Assembly (NCBI GenBank): GCA_003246795.1
Contig: QKCS01000309.1
Coordinates: 1 to 6,117 of the forward strand
Length of the DNA stretch: 6,117 bases
Direction: 5' to 3'
Source: Alphaproteobacteria bacterium
GTDB taxonomy: Bacteria; Pseudomonadota; Alphaproteobacteria; Micropepsales; Micropepsaceae
A model generated the notes under the pieces. The model was given only the letters and a program-made list of their open reading frames with translations, made no database searches and was not told the DNA's origin. A program made the position numbers and the translations under genes. Below, one piece after another: positions 1-5,356 of the stretch. Each line of letters begins with the position of its first letter. Positions within the stretch are counted from its first letter, which is position 1.

Positions 1-1
1 T

Positions 2-1513
2 TTCCTTGAGCAGCCCCTCGCGCATCATGAGGCCGAGATTGCGCCGCGCGCGCCGCCACGGCGCATCGGCCGCCTTGTAGATGATGTGCCGAAGGTCGTT
101 GAGACGCCCGGGCGACGGCGGCTTGTTGTCCGTGAGCCACTTGTCGCGCGATTGCCCGCCCTTCCAGGCCTTCGTCGTGAAGCCCAGGATCTCGACCTTC
201 ACGTTGCAGCGTTCCAGTGTGCGCGCCAGGATATCGGCGCACATCGCCGCCACCATGATCGGCCGCCCGCGCATCGATCCCGAATTGTCGAGCAGCAGCG
301 TGACCACCGTGTCGCGGAAGGTCATGTCCTTCTCGATCTTGTAGGACAGCGGATGCATCGGGTCGACGACGACGCGCGAAAGTCGCGCCGCGTCCAAAAT
401 GCCCTCCTCGAGGTCGAACTCCCACGTCCGGTTCTGCTTGGCCATCAGCTTGCGCTGCAGCCGGTTGGCGAGCCGCGCCACGACGCCTTGCAAAGCCTGC
501 AGCTGTTGGTCGAGATAGGCGCGCAGACGGCCGAGTTCCTCCGCGTCGCAAAGCTCTTCAGCCGAGATCATTTCGTCGAACTGCGTCGTGAACACCCTGT
601 ATGACGGTTCGTTCGAACCCGAGAACGGAAGATCGGGGCGCCACGGCTGCTTGCCGTCGGCCGTCTCGTCGGCTTCCGACCGCGCGGCGCGCTCTTCGGT
701 TTCGATTTCGACCGACTGCTGCTCGCCGTCCTCGCCTTCGGCCTCCGACATTTCTGCGTCTTCGCTCGACGCGCCCTGAGGTTCCGAGCCCTCGCTGGCT
801 TCGCTGTCGGCGTCCTCGGATTGCTCCTGCGAGGTTTCTTCCGACCTCTCGTCGTCCGATCCGTCCGGGTCTTCGCCCAATTCGTCGCCGAGGCCGAGAT
901 CGGTCAAAATGCGGCGCGTCAGTTTCGCGAACGCGGTCTGATCCTTGATCGTGTCGTGCAGCTGCTCCAGATCGCCGCCCGCCTTGGCTTCGATGTGTTC
1001 GCGCCAGATGTCGACGACGGCCTGTCCGGCTGCCGGGATCGGCCGCCCGGTCAGCCGCTCGCGCACGACGAGGCCGACAGCTTCGGCAAGCGGCGCCTCG
1101 TCGCGGTTGCGCGCCTGCGCATAGCCCTTCTGTTTCAATCGCGCCTCGAGCGCCACGTCGAGATTGCGCGCGACGCCCTTCATCGCGTTCGCGCCGATCG
1201 ACTCGACGCGCGCCTGTTCCGCCGCTTCGAAGATCGTCCGCGCAGCCGAGCCCGGCGGCGCGAAGTTCGCGTGCGTCTTGTCGTCGTGATAGGCGAGCCG
1301 CAAGGCGAACGCGTCGGCCGCGCCCCGGGTCTGCGCGACATCGCCCTTCGGCAGATCGCGGCCGGGCAGGGGCAGACGCGCCTTCAGGCCCTTCAGCTGC
1401 GCCGGTTCGGTTCCGAACGAGATCTCCAACTCCGGCTCGGCGCCCAGCGCGCGCATGGTGTTCGCCACCGCGCGTTTAAAGGGCTCGACCGGGTTGTCCG
1501 CCTTCGTCGTCAC
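2..1513 (-). CDS. cobT: Cobaltochelatase subunit CobT (C-terminus cut by window edge)
   Basis: CobT pairs with the AAA+ ATPase CobS to drive ATP-dependent cobalt insertion by CobN into hydrogenobyrinic acid a,c-diamide (aerobic cobalamin pathway, cytoplasm). The frame is open for 504 codons to the left edge; family members are usually about 600-630 residues, so roughly the last 100-130 are missing. Visible in order: an N-terminal region beginning with a VEPFKRAV motif typical of CobT; a very acidic Glu/Asp/Ser linker at about residues 203-270; a conserved middle with the FDLEEGILDAARL motif; and the start of a VWA domain with an intact MIDAS motif DNSGS (D409, S411, S413), followed by GFTTKAW. 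The start is taken as GTG at 1513, seven bases after the cobS stop. The first in-frame ATG (codon 20) would remove the conserved VEPFKRA segment. No strong Shine-Dalgarno is seen, which fits translational coupling to cobS. Identity is secure; the exact start is less so. Confidence 0.95.
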   Translation of the reverse strand, partial: MTTKADNPVEPFKRAVANTMRALGAEPELEISFGTEPAQLKGLKARLPLPGRDLPKGDVAQTRGAADAFALRLAYHDDKTHANFAPPGSAARTIFEAAEQARVESIGANAMKGVARNLDVALEARLKQKGYAQARNRDEAPLAEAVGLVVRERLTGRPIPAAGQAVVDIWREHIEAKAGGDLEQLHDTIKDQTAFAKLTRRILTDLGLGDELGEDPDGSDDERSEETSQEQSEDADSEASEGSEPQGASSEDAEMSEAEGEDGEQQSVEIETEERAARSEADETADGKQPWRPDLPFSGSNEPSYRVFTTQFDEMISAEELCDAEELGRLRAYLDQQLQALQGVVARLANRLQRKLMAKQNRTWEFDLEEGILDAARLSRVVVDPMHPLSYKIEKDMTFRDTVVTLLLDNSGSMRGRPIMVAAMCADILARTLERCNVKVEILGFTTKAWKGGQSRDKWLTDNKPPSPGRLNDLRHIIYKAADAPWRRARRNLGLMMREGLLKE

Positions 1514-1520
1514 GACTGTG

Positions 1521-2510
1521 CTACGCCACCATCACCTTCGCCGCCGACTCGGGCAATTCCTCGCCGAAGCAGCGCTGATAGAACTCGGCGACCGTCGCGC
1601 GCTCGAGCTCGTCGCACTTGTTGAGGAACGTGACGCGGAACCCGAAGCCGACATCCTTGAAGATCTCGGCGTTTTCCGCCCACGTCAGCACGGTGCGCGG
1701 GCTCATCACCGTCGAGATGTCGCCGTTGATGAACGCGTTTCGCGTCAGGTCCGCCACCCGCACCATCGCCGCGACCTTCTTCTTGCCTTCGGCCGTGTTG
1801 TAGTGCGGCGCCTTGGCCAGAATGATGTCGACCTCTTTATCGTGCGCCAGATAGTTCAGAGTCGTCACGATGTTCCAGCGGTCCATCTGACCCTGATTGA
1901 TCTGCTGCGTGCCGTGATAGAGGCCTGTCGTGTCGCCGAGGCCGATCGTGTTCGTCGTCGAGAACAGGCGGAACGCCGCATGGGGGCGGATGACCTTGTT
2001 CTGGTCGAGCAACGTCATCTTGCCCGACTGCTCGAGGACGCGCTGAATCACGAACATCACGTCCGGCCGCCCCGCGTCGTACTCGTCGAAGACGAGCGCG
2101 ATCGGATGTTGAAGCGCCCACGGCAGGATGCCCTCGCGGAACTCCGTCACCTGCATGCCGTCGCGCACGACGATCGCGTCCTTGCCGATGAGGTCGATGC
2201 GGCTGATGTGGCTGTCGAGGTTGATGCGGATGCACGGCCAGTTGAGCCGCGCGGCCACCTGCTCGATATGCGTCGACTTGCCGGTGCCGTGATAGCCCTG
2301 GATCATGACGCGGCGGTTGAACGCGAACCCCGCCAGGATGGCGAGGGTCGTGTCGCGGTCGAAGCGGTAGGCCGGATCGAAATCGGGCACATATTCGTTC
2401 GGCTTCGAGAACGCAGGCACCTTCATCCCCGTGTCGATCCCGAACGTCTTCTTGGCGTCGACTGTAGTGTCGGGCTGGCTCTCAGCCAGTCCGTTTTGCG
2501 TTGTGGTCAT
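1521..2510 (-). CDS. cobS: Cobaltochelatase subunit CobS, AAA+ ATPase
   Basis: CobS is the MoxR/BchI-like AAA+ motor that works with CobT to power cobalt chelation by CobN. From the ATG at 2510 it is 329 residues, close to the roughly 330 usual for the family. Visible motifs: Walker A GYHGTGKS (72-79), Walker B ALVFDEYD (138-145), sensor-1 region FSTTNT (183-188), an arginine in MDRW (R211) suited to be an arginine finger, and SPRT (270-273) with a sensor-2-like Arg. The N-terminal FGIDTGMKVP and C-terminal FLNKCDELERA motifs are highly characteristic. A longer frame from TTG at 2531 exists, but TTG is rarer and its nearest purine-rich stretch (2546-2552) is 14 bases away, so ATG 2510 is preferred. 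It lies 86 bp downstream of the J-domain gene and 7 bp upstream of cobT, probably one operon. All catalytic motifs are intact. Confidence 0.97.
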   Translation of the reverse strand: MTTTQNGLAESQPDTTVDAKKTFGIDTGMKVPAFSKPNEYVPDFDPAYRFDRDTTLAILAGFAFNRRVMIQGYHGTGKSTHIEQVAARLNWPCIRINLDSHISRIDLIGKDAIVVRDGMQVTEFREGILPWALQHPIALVFDEYDAGRPDVMFVIQRVLEQSGKMTLLDQNKVIRPHAAFRLFSTTNTIGLGDTTGLYHGTQQINQGQMDRWNIVTTLNYLAHDKEVDIILAKAPHYNTAEGKKKVAAMVRVADLTRNAFINGDISTVMSPRTVLTWAENAEIFKDVGFGFRVTFLNKCDELERATVAEFYQRCFGEELPESAAKVMVA

Positions 2511-2549
2511 GCGGTCAGGCTTTCGTTGCAAATAGTCGGTCGCAGTCCT

Positions 2550-2564
2550 CTTACCGCCCGTAAG
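2550..2564. repeat. Small perfect inverted repeat upstream of cobS
   Basis: A five-base stem (CTTAC / GTAAG) flanks a five-base GC-rich loop in the 86-bp gap between the J-domain gene and cobS. It could be a small hairpin in the cobS leader or a palindromic operator. It lacks a following U-tract on either strand, so it is not a convincing intrinsic terminator. A stem this short can occur by chance. No cobalamin riboswitch-like structure is recognisable in the gap. Confidence 0.25.
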
Positions 2565-2596
2565 GCGCGCCGAGGAAGCGGTTCGCTCAAATCATT

Positions 2597-3229
2597 TCAG
2601 GAAAAACCGGACGAGCGCAATTGCCCGTAGGCCTTGATGACTTGACGCAAACGCTCCTCCGCGCCGCGATCGCCGCCATTGGCGTCGGGGTGGTAGCGTT
2701 TGACCAATTCCTTAAAGCGGGCCTTCACGTCCTGCAAGGTTGCGTCCGTCTCAAGATGGAGCGTTTCCAGGCTTGAGAGCTGCATTTTGGTCAACCGTCG
2801 CTCGGGTCTGCCGTTACGGTTTGTCGCATCCCCGTTGGCGCCCGGCGGCGCGCCGGGCCCGTCGTCGAAAATGACGAACGGATCGACGAAAGCGCCTTTG
2901 AAGTAGAACTGAAGTCGGGGGTTCGGACCCTTCGCGCGATCGCTCATTTTCCACGTGGGACGCAAGCCCGTCAGGGTCGCGCGCTGATAGGCGTCGATCT
3001 GGCCGGGCGACATGCCTTTGAAGAAGTCCCACGACCGATTGTACTCGCGCACGTGATCCAGGCAGAACCAATAATAGTCGTTCAGCGAGTCGCGGCTCTT
3101 GGGCGCGCGGTGCTCGCCGAAACCGTCGCAGCCCGGCTTGTCGCAGGCGCGCGTGGGTTTCGTCACAGGCTGGCGTTTCACGCGCAGATCCTGTGCCCAG
3201 CGGGACGACTGTTTGGTACCTTCACCCAT
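2597..3229 (-). CDS. J-domain (DnaJ-like) co-chaperone with N-terminal Cys/His cluster
   Basis: This 210-residue protein has its J domain at the C-terminus (about 152-207), with the HPD tripeptide that stimulates Hsp70/DnaK ATPase at 180-182, preceded by a basic helix (ARFKELVKRY). It lacks the Gly/Phe region, CxxCxGxG zinc finger and C-terminal domains of canonical DnaJ. The N-terminal half holds a Cys/His cluster (C29, C34, H40, then C56 and H59 in FCLDHVREYN) that could bind zinc, and the family-typical LTGLRPTWKM segment (86-95). A Pro/Gly/Asn-rich linker (about 124-145) joins the halves. The ATG at 3229 is chosen because family members begin shortly before the Cys motif; upstream in-frame codons would run into divergent bolA. 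No Shine-Dalgarno precedes it. It heads a probable operon with cobS and cobT, suggesting but not proving a chaperone role for cobaltochelatase or another metal-cofactor process. Client unknown. Confidence 0.88.
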   Translation of the reverse strand: MGEGTKQSSRWAQDLRVKRQPVTKPTRACDKPGCDGFGEHRAPKSRDSLNDYYWFCLDHVREYNRSWDFFKGMSPGQIDAYQRATLTGLRPTWKMSDRAKGPNPRLQFYFKGAFVDPFVIFDDGPGAPPGANGDATNRNGRPERRLTKMQLSSLETLHLETDATLQDVKARFKELVKRYHPDANGGDRGAEERLRQVIKAYGQLRSSGFS

Positions 3230-3239
3230 GGCAAAGCAA

Positions 3240-3268
3240 AGTATGGGAAGCGTCGGTAAAGAAGACAA
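3240..3268 (-). promoter_or_regulatory. Putative sigma70-type promoter for the J-domain/cobST operon
   Basis: Read on the minus strand, a -35-like TTGTCT (3263-3268, four of six matches) and a -10-like CATACT (3240-3245, four of six) are separated by an exact 17-base spacer. Only ten bases separate the -10 box from the ATG at 3229, so transcription would begin about 3-5 bases before the start codon. That matches the absence of a Shine-Dalgarno and suggests a nearly leaderless transcript. It is a motif match only. Confidence 0.42.
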
Positions 3269-3281
3269 GAAAACCTCTCGC

Positions 3282-3287
3282 TTGACA
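3282..3287 (+). promoter_or_regulatory. Consensus -35 hexamer (TTGACA) upstream of bolA
   Basis: A perfect TTGACA lies 32 bases before the bolA ATG. No convincing -10 hexamer follows at 16-18 bases (that stretch is GC-rich), so this is a half-supported promoter. If used, transcription would start within a few bases of the bolA start codon. The 90-bp gap would then carry back-to-back promoters for bolA and the J-domain operon. Confidence 0.25.
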
Positions 3288-3319
3288 GATCGCCGGACAT
3301 TCTTCACGCCTCGGACACG

Positions 3320-3601
3320 ATGACAGTCGCGGAAACCATACGGACGAAGCTCGAGGCGGCTTTCGCCCCGGAGAGCCTCGACATCCGCGACGAGTCGGGG
3401 ATGCACGCCGGTCATGCCGGCGCGCGCCCGGGCGGCGAAACACACTTCCGTGTGTCAATCGTGTCGAAGGCCTTCGAGGGCAAGTCGCGCGTCGAACGCC
3501 ATCGCCAGGTGCACGAAGCGCTCGACGCCGAATTGAAGGGCCGGGTTCATGCCTTGGCTTTGACCCTGCTGACCCCGGACGAACGCGCGCACCGCATGTG
3601 A
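3320..3601 (+). CDS. bolA: BolA family protein
   Basis: This 93-residue protein matches the single-domain BolA family in length and layout. BolA proteins adopt a class II KH-like fold; with monothiol glutaredoxins (Grx4/GrxD type) they form [2Fe-2S]-bridged heterodimers linked to iron-sulfur handling, and some act in stress or morphology regulation. Diagnostic segments: the His-rich loop DESGMHAGHAGAR (24-36), GGETHFRVSIVS (38-49), the signature FEGKSRVERHRQVHEAL (52-68), and VHALAL (76-81), whose H77 is the usual cluster-ligand position. The loop has Gly27 where many homologues read S-H-x-H; nearby H29 and H32 are present. The start is ATG 3320 with only a weak upstream GGA. It is divergent from the J-domain/cobST operon, a recurrent alphaproteobacterial arrangement. 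It belongs to the BolA/IbaG superfamily; placement within subgroups is not attempted. Confidence 0.93.
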   Translation: MTVAETIRTKLEAAFAPESLDIRDESGMHAGHAGARPGGETHFRVSIVSKAFEGKSRVERHRQVHEALDAELKGRVHALALTLLTPDERAHRM

Positions 3602-3672
3602 GGCCTGGTCAAGTCTTCAGATTCGCAATTTCGGTCGGACGCAGGACGCTAGCATTCCGCCCTCATCAAGAC

Positions 3673-3678
3673 GAGAGG
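3673..3678 (+). promoter_or_regulatory. Ribosome binding site fixing the GTG start at 3684
   Basis: GAGAGG sits five bases before GTG 3684 and is the clearest Shine-Dalgarno in the window. It decides the start of the exported-protein gene: the next in-frame ATG (codon 41) would remove the signal peptide and has no comparable site. Confidence 0.65.
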
Positions 3679-3683
3679 GACAA

Positions 3684-4451
3684 GTGTCAGCGACGCGCCC
3701 ATTTCAATTCTTGGTTCTGGCGGCAACGGTGGCGGTTCTCGTGTGGGCCAACGTCGCGGCGGCGCCGTTGAGCGACGCGCAGGCGCTCGCGCGTTTCGAT
3801 GCGATGTTCGCGAAGATGGGCGGGCGTGCGGCGTGGGCTGAGGCGCGGTCGCTCTACCTGCACTACCGCCAATGGCCGACGGGACAATATGCGCGCTACC
3901 AGGAAGAGCGCGGCTGGCGCGACTTGGCCGAACCGAACGAGCGACTTGAATTCCGCTGGCACGATGCCGAAGGGACGCTTCAAGAGCGTGGCCGCGGATT
4001 TTGGTCGGGACGCCTCTGGCGTCGACGCGGCAGCGAAGTGACGGAGATCGAAGGGAAGGAACACGACGACTATCTCACGTTCTGGTCGCGCGACTTCTAC
4101 ACGATGTTCCGCCGCATCGCGCGAAACGACTCGGCATTGGTCCATCGCTTCAGGGGACCCAACCGGATCGAAACAGTGGACGCCGCCGGTCGCCCGCTCG
4201 GCTGGTGGGACATCGACGAACACGGGAATCTGATGCGCTGGGGATCGACCTTCAACGAGGATGAAGCGCTGTCCTACGTCTACGGCCCGTACCGCAAGTT
4301 CGGTGCGATCGCGTTTCCGGCATGGGGAACGGCCTTGGACGGAACCTATCGCTTCGAGTATGCGGACGTCGCAATCAGTCCGCGTCCGTTGCCGCTGGAC
4401 GTCCTGACCAACCGGGAGAAAGCGGTGCCTGAGGGCCTGCGTCTGCGCTGA
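3684..4451 (+). CDS. Exported Trp-rich protein of unknown function, possible LolA/LolB-like fold
   Basis: I do not recognise a named family with certainty. The 255-residue product starts with a clear Sec-type signal peptide: short n-region with R5, a hydrophobic core at about 7-21, and a small-residue NVAAA cleavage region near 23-27. There is no lipobox Cys, so a soluble periplasmic or secreted protein is expected. The mature part opens with a FDAMFAKMGGRAAWAEARSL helix-like segment (38-57), resembling the aGG-x-ealxxIxSl opening of LolA/LolB-fold periplasmic proteins. A C-terminal region then runs YGPYRKFGAIAFPAWGT (200-216) to VAISPRPLPLDVL (229-241), again like the Y-dyr-x-x-G-x-x-FP and N-x-PLP segments of that fold. 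It has 12 Trp, an unusually high count. The gene is 82 bp after bolA and 44 bp before an AraC-family regulator on the same strand, so co-transcription with the latter is plausible. The fold assignment is inference; that it is a gene is well supported. Confidence 0.82.
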   Translation: MSATRPFQFLVLAATVAVLVWANVAAAPLSDAQALARFDAMFAKMGGRAAWAEARSLYLHYRQWPTGQYARYQEERGWRDLAEPNERLEFRWHDAEGTLQERGRGFWSGRLWRRRGSEVTEIEGKEHDDYLTFWSRDFYTMFRRIARNDSALVHRFRGPNRIETVDAAGRPLGWWDIDEHGNLMRWGSTFNEDEALSYVYGPYRKFGAIAFPAWGTALDGTYRFEYADVAISPRPLPLDVLTNREKAVPEGLRLR

Positions 4452-4495
4452 CCCCGCCGGCCGTGTATGCTGTACCCGGGTCGGACGGAACGGCG

Positions 4496-5356
4496 ATGCA
4501 AATCACGCGTTGGGCGCAAAGAAGGCGGAGGCTGCCACCGGCCGATGCCTCGGAGTTTTTCGATCAGCCGTTGCGCGAGTTCGAGCTCTTTCACTTCGTC
4601 ACTAGCGATTTGGTCGTGCCGCGGCACGGCGGCCACCTTTCGCTGAAGTTCGTGCTCGCGGGCGAAGAGCAATATCGCGTCGGCAACCGTTCGATCGTGC
4701 TCGCGCCGGGCCGCATTCTGTTCACGAACGCGGGCGACGAATACGCCAGCGTCGTCGAAAGACAGACGGAGGCGCTCTCGCTGTTCATCCCCGATGGCGA
4801 GGCGCTTACGATCTTGGCTGCGTTTCGCGGCGACGCCGTTCTGCTGGACGGTGTGGGAGCGACCGGCCGGTTGCCGTCGCTGCCGCGCGTGCCCTTTGCA
4901 GCGTCGCCCGCGTTGTGGCGCACCTGCGTCGCCTTGCGCGCGCTCGATGCGGACGACCCCGATGCTGCAGTCGATTGCGCCCGCTTGCTCACAGACGCGG
5001 CGATGCGCGCTTGTCTGGCGATCGCTCCGGCGTCGCCGTTCGCCGACGTCGTGCGCGTCAGCGTGCGGGAAGAACTGATGACGCGACTGCTTCGCGCGCG
5101 CGACCGGCTCCACGACGACGGCTGCGCGGTTCCTACGCTCGCGTCGCTCGCCGAAATCTCGTGCCTCTCGCCCTATCACTTCCTTCGGCGCTTCAAGGAA
5201 GCCTTCGGCATGACGCCGGGTGCATACGCCCGCAAATTGCGTCTCGACCGCGCGCGACACGCCATTGCAAGGGGCGGGAGCCTGCGAGCGGCCGCGGCGC
5301 GCGCCGGCTACACGAGCATGGAAGCGTTCAGCCGCGCACTGCGGCGTCGATCTTAG
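4496..5356 (+). CDS. AraC-family transcriptional regulator, short C-terminus
   Basis: This 286-residue protein has an N-terminal cupin-like sensing domain (about 30-100; HLSLKFVLAGEEQYRVGNRS then LAPGRILFTNAGDEY fits the AraC_binding pattern) and a C-terminal double helix-turn-helix. The first HTH is at about 217-238 (LAEISCLSPYHFLRRFKEAFG), followed by MTPGAYARKLRLDRARHAI, and the second HTH is at 262-284 (RAAAARAGYTSMEAFSRALRR). The protein stops at RALRRRS, where relatives normally continue with an FGxSPxxYR-type segment, so the usual final stretch of about 12-15 residues is absent. ATG 4496 with a GGA seven bases upstream is preferred over in-frame GTG 4463, which lacks a site. The ligand and targets are unknown; the co-directional exported-protein gene 44 bp upstream is the obvious candidate partner. 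Its TAG shares two bases with the stop of the opposing CorC-type gene. Confidence 0.9.
   Translation: MQITRWAQRRRRLPPADASEFFDQPLREFELFHFVTSDLVVPRHGGHLSLKFVLAGEEQYRVGNRSIVLAPGRILFTNAGDEYASVVERQTEALSLFIPDGEALTILAAFRGDAVLLDGVGATGRLPSLPRVPFAASPALWRTCVALRALDADDPDAAVDCARLLTDAAMRACLAIAPASPFADVVRVSVREELMTRLLRARDRLHDDGCAVPTLASLAEISCLSPYHFLRRFKEAFGMTPGAYARKLRLDRARHAIARGGSLRAAAARAGYTSMEAFSRALRRRS

Noticed and set aside
86..1624. Several plus-strand open frames of 115-267 codons
   Set aside because: They are antisense to cobT, which explains the entire stretch.
2532..2534. Cobalamin riboswitch upstream of cobS
   Set aside because: The gap is only 86 bp and shows no B12-box-like conserved segment; riboswitches of this class need far more sequence.
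1455..2630. A 391-codon open frame on the plus strand
   Set aside because: It lies opposite cobS, whose motifs are unmistakable; the translated product is low-complexity Arg/Val/Asp-rich and has no domain.
3650..3655. TAGCAT as a -10 box for the exported-protein gene
   Set aside because: Four of six matches, but no acceptable -35 hexamer at 16-18 bases; not distinguishable from chance.
3602..3683. Terminator after bolA
   Set aside because: No GC-rich hairpin followed by a T-tract is present in the 82-bp gap.
4463..4495. In-frame GTG 4463 as the start of the AraC-family gene
   Set aside because: It has no upstream ribosome binding site and adds a non-conserved 11-residue stretch; ATG 4496 has a GGA at good spacing.
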